In this document: positions 54,758 through 63,176 of the stretch, one piece after another
Layout: the number at the start of each line of letters is the position of its first letter
How positions within the stretch are numbered: the stretch's first letter is position 1
Source: DASSFG01 sp035547915
GTDB lineage: Bacteria; Planctomycetota; Planctomycetia; Pirellulales; JAICIG01
Assembly: GCA_035547915.1 (NCBI GenBank)
Contig: DASZTS010000138.1
Span: forward strand, 124,001 to 188,000
Direction: 5' to 3'
Length of the DNA: 64,000 bases
Position numbers and translations under genes: made by a program
The notes under the pieces: model-generated
Told to the model about the DNA's origin: nothing
Seen by the model: only the letters and a program-made list of their open reading frames with translations
Databases searched by the model: none

Positions 54758-56236
54758 ATGGCCACGATCACCAAGCCCGAGAAGAAATCGCACGCCAAGG
54801 TCAAGCACACGGAGTGCTTCATCGGCGGCAAATGGGTGCCAGCCGTCAGCGGCAAGACGTTCGAGACCATCAATCCGGCGACCGAAGAAGTTATCGCCCA
54901 GGTGGCTGAAGGCGATGCCGAAGATGTCGACGCGGCCGTGGACGCCGCCCGCGATGCTCTGGAAAACGGCCCCTGGGGCAAGATGGACGCTCGCGATCGC
55001 GGCCGTTTGCTCTACAAGCTCGCCGACCTGATGGAAGAGGAGCTCGACGATCTGGCAGCACTGGAAACGCTCGACAACGGCAAGCCGATCCGCGACGCCA
55101 AGGGAGCCGACCTGCCGCTGGCGATAGACTGTTTGCGGTACTACGCGGGCTTCGCCGACAAGATCCACGGGCAGACGATCCCCGTCCGCGGCAACTATTT
55201 CACTTACACTCGCCGCGAGCCGGTGGGCGTGGCCGGGCAGATCATCCCCTGGAATTTCCCGATCCTGATGGTTTGTTGGAAGTGGGGGCCGGCGCTGGCC
55301 GCGGGTTGCACCGTCGTGATGAAACCCGCCGAGCAGACCCCGCTCAGTTGTCTACGCTTGGGGCGTCTCGCCCAGAAGGCAGGCATTCCCGACGGCGTCA
55401 TCAACATCGTGCCGGGCTACGGTCCCACGGCCGGGGCGGCGATCGTCAAGCATCCCGGGGTCGATAAGATCGCGTTCACCGGCGAACATCGCACCGCGCA
55501 GGTCATCATGCGAGACGCCAGCCAGACGCTGAAGCGATTGACCTTCGAGCTGGGCGGCAAGAGCCCCAACATTGTCTTCGCCGATGCCGACCTCGACGCG
55601 GCCGCGGCCGGCGCTCACTTTGCCCTCTATTTCAACCAAGGGCAATGCTGCTGTGCCGGCAGCCGGCTGTTCGTCGAAGAAAAGGTCTACGACAAATTCG
55701 TCGACCGGCTCGTGACCATGAATCAGAAGCGCAAGCTGGGTGACCCGTTCGATCCGTCGACCGAGCAGGGCCCGCAGGTTGACAAGGCGCAGTTCGACAA
55801 GATCATGCACTACATCGGCCTGGGGCAGCAGGAGGGGGCCCAGTGTCTGACCGGCGGCAAGCGATTCGGCGACAAGGGATACTACGTCGAACCGACGCTG
55901 TTCGCCGGCGTGAACGACGAGATGTCGATCGCCAAGGACGAGATCTTCGGTCCGGTCCTGTCGGTGTTGCGATTCAAGGACGTGAACGAAATCGTCGACC
56001 GGGCGAACAACACCCTTTACGGCCTGGCCGCGGCCGTCTGGACGCGCGACGTCGCGAAGGCCCATCACCTGGCAGCCAAGATCAAGGCCGGAACGGTGTG
56101 GATCAACTGCTACGACGTCTTCGACGCCGGCGCGCCGTTCGGTGGCTTCAAGATGTCGGGGCTGGGCCGTGAGCTGGGCGAGCGCGGCCTCGATGCCTAC
56201 ACCGAGAGTAAGACGGTGACGGTCAGTCTCGCGTAA
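54758..56236 (+). CDS. Aldehyde dehydrogenase (NAD(P)+-dependent)
   Basis: 492 residues of the ALDH superfamily, class 1/2-like. The ATG follows CAAGGAGG. The catalytic Cys lies in 'NQGQCCCAGSRLFV' and the general base Glu in 'FELGGKSPNI'. The Rossmann segment 'IPWNFPILM' and 'GYGPTAGAAI' are present. It oxidises an aldehyde to the acid; the physiological aldehyde is not fixed by sequence. A Lys/His-rich N-terminus of about 20 residues precedes the domain. Confidence 0.95.
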   Translation: MATITKPEKKSHAKVKHTECFIGGKWVPAVSGKTFETINPATEEVIAQVAEGDAEDVDAAVDAARDALENGPWGKMDARDRGRLLYKLADLMEEELDDLAALETLDNGKPIRDAKGADLPLAIDCLRYYAGFADKIHGQTIPVRGNYFTYTRREPVGVAGQIIPWNFPILMVCWKWGPALAAGCTVVMKPAEQTPLSCLRLGRLAQKAGIPDGVINIVPGYGPTAGAAIVKHPGVDKIAFTGEHRTAQVIMRDASQTLKRLTFELGGKSPNIVFADADLDAAAAGAHFALYFNQGQCCCAGSRLFVEEKVYDKFVDRLVTMNQKRKLGDPFDPSTEQGPQVDKAQFDKIMHYIGLGQQEGAQCLTGGKRFGDKGYYVEPTLFAGVNDEMSIAKDEIFGPVLSVLRFKDVNEIVDRANNTLYGLAAAVWTRDVAKAHHLAAKIKAGTVWINCYDVFDAGAPFGGFKMSGLGRELGERGLDAYTESKTVTVSLA

Positions 56237-56304
56237 CCTGCGGACGCGGTACCCATTTCGTAGTGGCCACCGTCGAATCGGTCGGCGCGGCTGAAACGGC
56301 CGGG

Positions 56305-57504
56305 CTAGTCCTTGGCAGCCTCCAGCCCTAACCGCTGGTACGCCACGGTGGCCCAGGGGCTGTCGGACGAGAGCTCAATGAACAGGCGCCAGTGCAGGTC
56401 GGCTTCGTCGCGACGGCCCAACTCGTCGAGCGTGCGCGCCAAGTGATAATGAACGTCGGGGTAGTCGCGGTGGTAGGCCAGCGCGCCTTCGAAGGCGGCG
56501 ACGGCCAGCTCTGGCTGCCCCGTTTCGGCCAGTACGCAGCCGAGATTGGCACGCGCTTCGACATAATTCTCGTCGAGCTCGATGGCCATGTAGTAACGTT
56601 CGCGGGCCGCCGAAAGATCGCCCAAGCGATAGAGCAACTCCGCCAGCGCGAAGCACGTTGCGGCATCGGCGCCGCCCGCCGCCAGCGCCGTGCGGTACAG
56701 GTCCGCGGCCAATTCGAGTCGCCCTTCGTCGTCTTTCTGCGCCGCCCAAGCTCGCAGCTCGTCGGCCGACATCGGTTCGCCCTCGGCCGTCGTCGGCCGC
56801 ACGCCGAGTTGGATGGCAGCGGGCGGCGTTTCATCGGCGGCAGGTGCCTCGAAGTCGAACCGATATTGCCCATCGGGATCGAGCAGCCCGTCACCCTGCC
56901 GCAGCAAGAGTTGCTTCCCCTCGAGCAGGATCGAGAGTTGCGCGAGCGGCCGCTCCACGCCGGGTACCAGCCGTTTCAAGCCGGCCAGCGTCTTCTCGAT
57001 CTGCAGCGGCGAATTGCCGGCCGCGACCAACTCGGCGAGCCGGCGCGCCGTGGCGACTTCTTGAAAGTCGAAGTACGGCAAGCGGCGCACCTCGCGAGCG
57101 GGCACGATCAGTCCGCGTCGATGCCAGCGGCGCACCACCGCAAGCGGAACACCGAGCAAGTCGGCCAGCATGGCGGGCGTGTAGAGTCGGTGCACGTGGC
57201 GCTGACCTTCGACGAACCCGAGCTGTTGCCAGAACTGCGTTTCGGTGAGCACGGTGCAGTCCCCGCGCTCGGCGGCCTCGCGACGGTTCGGGTGCCGCTC
57301 GAACCAATCCGCTATGTCGCCCAGCGGTAGCTCCGCTTCCCCTACGACGATCACCTCCACGTCGTCGGTCAACCGGTCGACCGGAACCAAGCCCTGTTCG
57401 CGCGCCAACGTTTGAGCTTCGCGATGGTTCATACCGGCCAGTTTGCCCGCGAAGGCCACGCGCCGGCCGGCGAGATTGGGACGGGGATCTTCAGCGGTAG
57501 ACAT
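56305..57504 (-). CDS. BRCT-MerR-TPR fusion protein
   Basis: 399 residues with an unusual domain order. Residues 8-90 form a BRCT-like domain ('LAGRRVAFAGKLAGMNHREAQ', 'VIVVGEAELPL'). About 105-175 is a MerR-type winged-helix reader ('LYTPAMLADLLGVPLAVVRRW', then 'FDFQEVATARRLAEL'). About 255-390 are TPRs ('AATCFALAELLYRLGDLSAA', 'VEARANLGCVLAETGQPELA'). I recall the architecture in other planctomycetes; no function is established. It could connect DNA-break or NAD-ligase-type recognition with transcription control (inference). Confidence 0.85.
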   Translation of the reverse strand: MSTAEDPRPNLAGRRVAFAGKLAGMNHREAQTLAREQGLVPVDRLTDDVEVIVVGEAELPLGDIADWFERHPNRREAAERGDCTVLTETQFWQQLGFVEGQRHVHRLYTPAMLADLLGVPLAVVRRWHRRGLIVPAREVRRLPYFDFQEVATARRLAELVAAGNSPLQIEKTLAGLKRLVPGVERPLAQLSILLEGKQLLLRQGDGLLDPDGQYRFDFEAPAADETPPAAIQLGVRPTTAEGEPMSADELRAWAAQKDDEGRLELAADLYRTALAAGGADAATCFALAELLYRLGDLSAARERYYMAIELDENYVEARANLGCVLAETGQPELAVAAFEGALAYHRDYPDVHYHLARTLDELGRRDEADLHWRLFIELSSDSPWATVAYQRLGLEAAKD

Positions 57505-57530
57505 GCCCCGATAGTTTTCTCACTTCGGCG

Positions 57531-57576
57531 CGCAAAAAGAAAGGGGCACGGGCCAGATCACTCCGACCCGTGCCCC
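57531..57576 (-). terminator. Rho-independent terminator of the Tyr/Val/Cys repeat gene
   Basis: On the minus strand GGGGCACGGG-14 nt-CCCGTGCCCC, a perfect 10-bp stem, is followed directly by TTTCTTTTT. It lies 33 bp beyond the stop of the gene ending at 57610. Confidence 0.85.
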
Positions 57577-57609
57577 GGCGCTGGTCCCGAGGCCGCACGC
57601 GGCTGATTC

Positions 57610-59022
57610 TTAGGTTTCGCGGTCGTAGTAGGAGCGAACGACTCTCGGCCGGCTGCCACTGACGTTGCCGCGCCCGGGAGTCTTTGCGGACGACCCCATG
57701 TCGTTCGTCGCCTCCGGGACGTTTTCGTTCGGCTCGATTTCCGGCTTCTGATCGGCGTCGTCTTCATTGTTGCCCGACGATTTCTTTTTGCCCTTGGGCC
57801 GCGCCGGAGTCGGCTCACCGCCGGTCGCGCCCGATCCGTACGCCGGCGGTACAGTCGGCATCGCAGAGCCCGGAACGATCGGCGTCACGACGCTGATCGG
57901 ATTGCCACAGGGGTCGATCGGCACACGGTAGACCACGGTGCGGGGCACTTGGTAGGTGTACGTGACGGGCACTCGCTTTTCGACGCGCACCGGCACGCGT
58001 ACCGTCTCCTCGATCTGCTCCTGACGGCAGACACGCACGGGCACGTCCTCGACCTGCTCTTCTTGCATATAGCGGACGGTGGTGATCGGCACCTTGCGCA
58101 CGACTTCTTCGCGGACCATGCGGCAGAACCGCACCGGTACCTTGTTGTCGACGTGTTCGATGACCTCTTTGCGAACCGTGAACGGAACGCGCCGGACCTC
58201 CTCATGCTGCACCATGCGGCAGACCTGCACGGGCACCTTGCGCACCATCTGCTCGTCAACGTAGCGGCAGACCTGCACGGGCACCTTGCGGACCTCGGTG
58301 CGCGGCATGAGCGTGGTTTGCGGAACCTGCGTCGTCACGACGTTCGGAATCCAGACGCGCTGTGTTTCGACGACACCCGGCCGTTGCTCAGGCACCCAGA
58401 AGAATCCGGCTCGCTGGTAGGCCGATTGGCCGGTCACGGGGTCCACGAGGCACTGCCCCGACTGCCAACGCAGCCGATTCCGCACCGGGCCCGGTCGGTA
58501 GACCTGCTGCTCGGCGAAACCACCCTGATCGACCTGGACCGGTCGATACGTGGTCACCGGTTCCATCACGGTGTATGTTTCTTCCCGTTCGATCGTCTCC
58601 GTGATGGGGCGGCGAACGACATATGGTTCTTCCCGCTCCTGGGTTTCCAACATCGGGCGGTTTACGATGTACCGCTCCTCGCGTTCGGCCGTTTCCAGCA
58701 CTTCGCGGCGGACGTCGTAGCTGCGGTCTTCGATGCGTTCTTCCCATTGCGGCCGGTCGACGAAATAGCGTTCCTCTTGTTCGGCCGTCTCATAGACCGG
58801 CTTCAGCACCGTGCGTCGATTCTGCCGAATCTCCGTCTCCCAGACAGGGCGAAAGCTGGTCACTTTACGCTCTTCATACGCATCTTCGTATTCGATGCGC
58901 ATGGCGTTGACCTGCCGCTGTTCGTAGATCGTGCCGTACTCCAAACGGTACTCCTGGCACGTCTGCGCCATCGCCGTGGAACACAGTGCAAATGATGCGA
59001 AACCAGCAAGTATTGATTTCAT
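57610..59022 (-). CDS. Secreted Tyr/Val/Glu-repeat, Cys-bearing cell-wall-type protein
   Basis: 470 residues from the ATG at 59022, with a signal peptide (ILAGFASFALCSTAMA). The N-terminal half carries repeats of about 20 residues built on 'ETAEREERYIVNRPMLET'. The C-terminal half carries 'VRKVPVQVCRMVQHEEVRRV'-like repeats with a Cys in about half the units. The tail is Lys/Glu/Asn-rich and disordered. Such Tyr/Thr/Val-rich repeat proteins are known from planctomycete cell walls; regular Cys residues suggest disulfide cross-linking (inference). The function is structural at most. Confidence 0.8.
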   Translation of the reverse strand: MKSILAGFASFALCSTAMAQTCQEYRLEYGTIYEQRQVNAMRIEYEDAYEERKVTSFRPVWETEIRQNRRTVLKPVYETAEQEERYFVDRPQWEERIEDRSYDVRREVLETAEREERYIVNRPMLETQEREEPYVVRRPITETIEREETYTVMEPVTTYRPVQVDQGGFAEQQVYRPGPVRNRLRWQSGQCLVDPVTGQSAYQRAGFFWVPEQRPGVVETQRVWIPNVVTTQVPQTTLMPRTEVRKVPVQVCRYVDEQMVRKVPVQVCRMVQHEEVRRVPFTVRKEVIEHVDNKVPVRFCRMVREEVVRKVPITTVRYMQEEQVEDVPVRVCRQEQIEETVRVPVRVEKRVPVTYTYQVPRTVVYRVPIDPCGNPISVVTPIVPGSAMPTVPPAYGSGATGGEPTPARPKGKKKSSGNNEDDADQKPEIEPNENVPEATNDMGSSAKTPGRGNVSGSRPRVVRSYYDRET

Positions 59023-59163
59023 GGCCACGCCTTTTTCCTCCACCCGAGCAATCACGACGCCTCGGCGCCGCTCGCTCCTCCCCCCTGCCTTCAATGTTTA
59101 CGCCGCTTAGGCCCTGGGCGGTCGCGCGGTTGGCGATCGCCCAATAGGCCCTTCAAGAGAATG

Positions 59164-59179
59164 TGGCGGACTATTTGCA
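59164..59179 (+). promoter_or_regulatory. Candidate sigma-54 type promoter overlapping a palindrome
   Basis: TGGCGGACTATTTGCA matches the -24/-12 pattern TGGC-N7-TTGCA with GG and GC separated by 10 nt. The palindrome TTTGCAG-GA-CTGCAAA overlaps it (59174-59189), and a third half-site CTGCAAAC lies at 59221-59228. It would serve the gene starting at 59362. Confidence 0.35.
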
Positions 59180-59269
59180 GGACTGCAAACAGAAAAGTTT
59201 ACCAAGCGGTCGATGGCAACCTGCAAACATCTATGCCACAATGCTTTAGCGACGAGAAAAATATTTAAA

Positions 59270-59306
59270 GATTCTGCTCGGACGCTGCCGAGACAGGGTC
59301 AGAATC
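59270..59306 (+). promoter_or_regulatory. Hairpin in the leader of the DUF4392 gene
   Basis: The outer stem GATTCTG...CAGAATC (7 bp) encloses an inner stem CTCGG-ACGCTG-CCGAG (5 bp), ending 56 bp before the start codon. It could be a leader structure; the rest of the 339-bp gap shows no gene. Confidence 0.4.
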
Positions 59307-59361
59307 GGGGTATTGACACCCGATCTGAGACCATCTTTTAAACTGCTTGCACGATTCTGCC

Positions 59362-60366
59362 ATGGCCGTCGACTTTTCCGCACTCGAAGAGGCGATACGA
59401 CAAGATCCGGGTGGCCGAGGAATCGCCGGTTATCGGCACGCCGGGCGGTTTTTGGCCGAAGGGATGCTCGAGCGCGCCGCCCGCGATCTCGCCGACCGCG
59501 CCGACGCGGTGCTGATCGTGACCGGCTTCTGCATCGCTGACACCGACCCCGTGGTCGCCGAGACCGACGGGCCGCCCGGAGCGCTCTATCTTGCACGGGC
59601 TTTGGCGGAGCTCGGACTACGTGTGACGCTCGCCAGCGACGGGAGTGCACTTGCGCTGCTCCGCCTCGGCCGGCGATTGTGGCATCTCGACGTCGACGTG
59701 ATCGAGTTGCCGACGCAGGCCGTCGAGGCGGGCGACTCGATCGACGACTGGCTTCCTCCGTCACTCGCCCAAAGTCTGACGCACCTGATCTCCATCGAGC
59801 GCGTCGGACCGAGCCATACGCTGGACTCGCTCACTGCACAGAGCGGCAATTCGCCCGCGGCCAGCGCGCGATTCGATATGGAGGTGCCGCTCGAGCATCG
59901 CGATTGTTGTCACAACATGCGCGGCGTGAAGATCGATGCTTATACCGCTCCGGCCCATCGTTGGTTCGAAGCAGCGCGGGCCGGTGATCGCCGTATCCAC
60001 ACGATCTCGGTGGGCGACGGCGGCAACGAAATCGGCATGGGTGCGATTCCGTGGGAAGCGCTGCGTGCGGCGCTCCCCGCCGAGTGGTCGGGCCGCATTA
60101 TCTGCCGAGTGGCCAGCGACGACCTGATCGTGGCGGGTGTGAGCAACTGGGGCGGTTACGCGCTGGCGTGTGCCGTGGCGAGTTTGCGAGGTCGCCGCGA
60201 CTTGATCGCTCACTGGGACGAAGCGCGACAGCGCGAGCTGATCGAAACGCTCGTGAGTGAGGGCGGGGCGGTCGATGGTGTGACGCGCCGCCGCGAAGCG
60301 ACGGTCGATGGCCTGCCCATCGATCTCTATTTAGGCGTGCTGGAACGAATCCGCCACCTCTGCTGA
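59362..60366 (+). CDS. DUF4392 / glutamate-cyclase-like domain protein
   Basis: 334 residues from the ATG at 59362. It matches the C-terminal domain of vertebrate D-glutamate cyclase (DUF4392): 'VLIVTGFCIADTDPVVAETDG', 'HLISIERVGPS', 'VGDGGNEIGMG' and 'VSNWGGYALACAVASL'. In mammals this domain converts D-glutamate to 5-oxo-D-proline. Bacterial members are taken to act similarly on D-glutamate or related substrates, which fits cell-wall turnover, but this is inferred. Confidence 0.85.
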   Translation: MAVDFSALEEAIRQDPGGRGIAGYRHAGRFLAEGMLERAARDLADRADAVLIVTGFCIADTDPVVAETDGPPGALYLARALAELGLRVTLASDGSALALLRLGRRLWHLDVDVIELPTQAVEAGDSIDDWLPPSLAQSLTHLISIERVGPSHTLDSLTAQSGNSPAASARFDMEVPLEHRDCCHNMRGVKIDAYTAPAHRWFEAARAGDRRIHTISVGDGGNEIGMGAIPWEALRAALPAEWSGRIICRVASDDLIVAGVSNWGGYALACAVASLRGRRDLIAHWDEARQRELIETLVSEGGAVDGVTRRREATVDGLPIDLYLGVLERIRHLC

Positions 60367-60485
60367 ACGGCGAGCACGCGGTCTCATCGGGTGCCGCAAT
60401 CGCGCAACCCTACGCGGGTTTGGGGTGGCACGGTAAAATCACACATATTCATCCTCATTCGCATCATCCACGGATAGGCGTCTCA

Positions 60486-61763
60486 ATGAACGTACTCGTG
60501 ATCGGCAACGGCGGGCGCGAGCACGCGCTGGCTTGGAAGATCAGTCAAAGTCCGCGCGTGGAACGGGTGTTCGTGGCGCCGGGCAATGCCGGCACGGCGG
60601 CCGACGCGGAGAACGTCGACATTCCGACCACCGATTTCGCCAAGCTGATCAAGTTTGCCCGCGAAAACAAAGTCGGGCTTACGGTGGTCGGCGCCGAGCA
60701 ACCGCTCACGGGGGGCATCGTCGACGCCTTCGCCCAAGCGAAGCTGCGGGCATTCGGTCCGACCAAGGCAGCCGCCGAATTGGAAGGGAGTAAGGTGTTT
60801 TGCAAGAACCTGCTCCGCCATGCCGACGTGCCCACCGCCGATTATCGGGCCTTTCGTTCGGCCGATCGGGCTCTCACCTTCTTGAAAGAGCGCGACGACG
60901 TGCCCGTGGTGGTCAAGGCCGATGGATTGGCGGCCGGCAAGGGCGTGATTGTCTGCTCGGGCCGAGCCGAGGCGCTGGAAGCCGTCGATCGCATCGCCCG
61001 GGCCAAGGAGTTCGGCGATGCCGGCAATCAGCTCGTGATCGAGGAACGGCTCGACGGCCAGGAGGCCAGCGTCTTGGCGATCAGCGATGGACAGACGATC
61101 GTTACGCTGCCGCCTTGCCAGGACCACAAACGAGCACACGATGGCGACACGGGGCCGAATACCGGCGGCATGGGCGCTTACTGTCCGACGCCGATCCTCG
61201 ACGACGCTACTTTGCGCTGGGTGGAGCAGCACGTGCTGGTGCCGACGGTCCACGCCATGAAACGCTCACGACGGCCCTTTCGCGGCATTCTGTATGCCGG
61301 GCTGATGATAACGAATCAGGGGCCGAAGGTCCTGGAATACAACGTGCGCTTCGGCGACCCGGAATGTCAGCCGTTGTTGATGCGGTTGAAGAGCGATCTC
61401 GTCGAATTGCTCGAAGCGACACTCGACGGCCGGCTCGACTCGATCGAGCCTCCCCAATGGGACCCTCGGCCCGCCGTGTGCGTGGTGATGGCCAGCGAGG
61501 GGTATCCGGGCAAGTATCAGACGGGCAGACCGATCCGCGGGCTCGACGAGGCTGCCCGCGTGCCGGACGTCAAAGTGTTTCATGCCGGTACGGCATCGGC
61601 TACCGGGCAGGTGGTGACCAACGGTGGTCGCGTGCTGGGAGTGACTGCGCTGGGGGCCACGATCGGCGCCGCCAAATTGCAGGCTTACACGGCAGTGAAG
61701 GCGATTCGCTGGGACGGCGCCTGGTGCCGCAAAGACATTTCCGACAAGGCGCTGATCAGGTGA
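60486..61763 (+). CDS. purD: Phosphoribosylamine-glycine ligase
   Basis: 425 residues from the ATG at 60486. It ligates glycine to 5-phosphoribosylamine with ATP in purine synthesis. Features are the N-terminal 'VLVIGNGGREHALAWKI', ATP-grasp segments 'VVVKADGLAAGKGVIVC' and 'IEERLDGQEASV', and 'PNTGGMGAYCPTP' with 'YNVRFGDPECQ'. It is free-standing, with no other pur gene in the window. It is convergent with the desaturase gene, with 1 bp between the stops. Confidence 0.98.
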   Translation: MNVLVIGNGGREHALAWKISQSPRVERVFVAPGNAGTAADAENVDIPTTDFAKLIKFARENKVGLTVVGAEQPLTGGIVDAFAQAKLRAFGPTKAAAELEGSKVFCKNLLRHADVPTADYRAFRSADRALTFLKERDDVPVVVKADGLAAGKGVIVCSGRAEALEAVDRIARAKEFGDAGNQLVIEERLDGQEASVLAISDGQTIVTLPPCQDHKRAHDGDTGPNTGGMGAYCPTPILDDATLRWVEQHVLVPTVHAMKRSRRPFRGILYAGLMITNQGPKVLEYNVRFGDPECQPLLMRLKSDLVELLEATLDGRLDSIEPPQWDPRPAVCVVMASEGYPGKYQTGRPIRGLDEAARVPDVKVFHAGTASATGQVVTNGGRVLGVTALGATIGAAKLQAYTAVKAIRWDGAWCRKDISDKALIR

Positions 61764-61764
61764 G

Positions 61765-62781
61765 TCAAACCGGCGCTTCGTTGAGCTTCTGATTGGGGCG
61801 CACGACGTCGGTGGCGAGCCCAAGCTTTTCCAGCACCCAGATCGTGGAATAGGTGACGTCGAACTCCCACCAACGGTGTCCGTGGGCCGCGCTGCGCTGA
61901 TCGGCATGGTGGTTGTTGTGCCACCCTTCGCCGTTGCTCACGAGCGCCACGAACCAGTTGTTGCGGCTGTTCTCGTCGGTCTCGTAGTTCCGGTATCCCC
62001 AGAGATGCGTCGCCGAGTTGACGCTCCAGGTGATGTGCCACACGGCGACCGTGCGGACGAACACACCCCACACCAGCAGGCTGAGGCCGAACTGCACGCC
62101 GTCGGCATAGGTGCCGGTCGACCAGCCGATCGCCAGACCGGTGAGATAGAACACGGCCCATTGAACCAGATTGACCCACACCCAGAGCAGGTTGCGTTCG
62201 AAGGCGAAATAGAACGGATCCTTGAGCACATCGCGGGCGTAACGGTCGTAGGTCATCACACTGTTGACCTGGGAGTTCTCCACCAGCAGCCAACCGATAT
62301 GGCCCCAGAGAAAAGTGACCAGAGGGCTATGCGGATCGGGTTGTTCGTCGGAGTGCTGATGGTGCAGACGGTGCACGGCCACCCAACGCGCCGGCGTGTC
62401 TTGCAGACAGCAGATGCCGAGCAACGCGAAACCGTGTTCAAGCCATCGCGGACAGTTGAACCCGCGGTGCGTGAGCAGGCGATGGTAGCAGAGGTTGATG
62501 CCCAGCGTCCCAAACACATAGAGGCCGCAGAAGGCGAGCGCCACCCCGGTCCAACTGAACAGCCAAGGCACGAAGGCTAGCAACGCCAACGCATGGTATA
62601 CGGCGATGCTGATCGCGTATGGCCAGAGGATCTTGCGACGATTGACGGAACTGGGACGCGTGAGTGACTTGGTTTTGGTGAAGCGAGACTCCGTCCAACG
62701 AACACGCTTTTCACGCGCGGGAGCGGTGGCCTCGGAGGTGGCTTGCATGCTGGAAATCGCTCGTTCTGGACCCGCAGCCAT
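61765..62781 (-). CDS. Membrane fatty-acid (acyl-CoA type) desaturase
   Basis: 338 residues from the ATG at 62781 (an ATG at 62748 is equally plausible). The three histidine boxes are HRLLTH, HRLHHQHSD and 'EGWHNNHHAD', the arrangement of delta-9 acyl-CoA/phospholipid desaturases, with four hydrophobic helices between and around them. A di-iron enzyme in the cytoplasmic membrane introduces a double bond into membrane fatty acids. The upstream open frame to 63210 is not coding-like. Confidence 0.92.
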   Translation of the reverse strand: MAAGPERAISSMQATSEATAPAREKRVRWTESRFTKTKSLTRPSSVNRRKILWPYAISIAVYHALALLAFVPWLFSWTGVALAFCGLYVFGTLGINLCYHRLLTHRGFNCPRWLEHGFALLGICCLQDTPARWVAVHRLHHQHSDEQPDPHSPLVTFLWGHIGWLLVENSQVNSVMTYDRYARDVLKDPFYFAFERNLLWVWVNLVQWAVFYLTGLAIGWSTGTYADGVQFGLSLLVWGVFVRTVAVWHITWSVNSATHLWGYRNYETDENSRNNWFVALVSNGEGWHNNHHADQRSAAHGHRWWEFDVTYSTIWVLEKLGLATDVVRPNQKLNEAPV

Positions 62782-63176
62782 CGCGACCTGTGACTCTTGC
62801 AGCCCGGCGTCGGACAGTTGGCAACAATCGGTGTTACCTCGATACGATCGAGATATGCCGCCGCCGCTTGGGCTTCTAAAAGCGGCGGTGGGACTTGCCA
62901 GCTTGGAGAATCCGCGCCGATTGCGTGAAATACAACGGCACCGAATCGGCCCTAATTGTAGCAGCCGAGCCGATATACCCCCAGGCCAAACAAGGCGAAT
63001 CTGAGGGGTGCCGAGCCATTCAGCATCTTTATTTCCCGCATCCCTTGGCGTGAATTCCCGTGGATTCCATACAATGGGCTGTGCAAAAATCGGTCTCCGA
63101 AGGCAACTGAAAACAAGCTCGCAGGCCACGAATCGCAACACATTACGTAGAAACGATTTGTGGAAAACAACGAAAA
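62782..63176. other. Divergent intergenic region
   Basis: 395 bp lie between the desaturase and truB starts. I see no gene, repeat or hairpin of note; promoters for both genes must be here. Confidence 0.35.
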
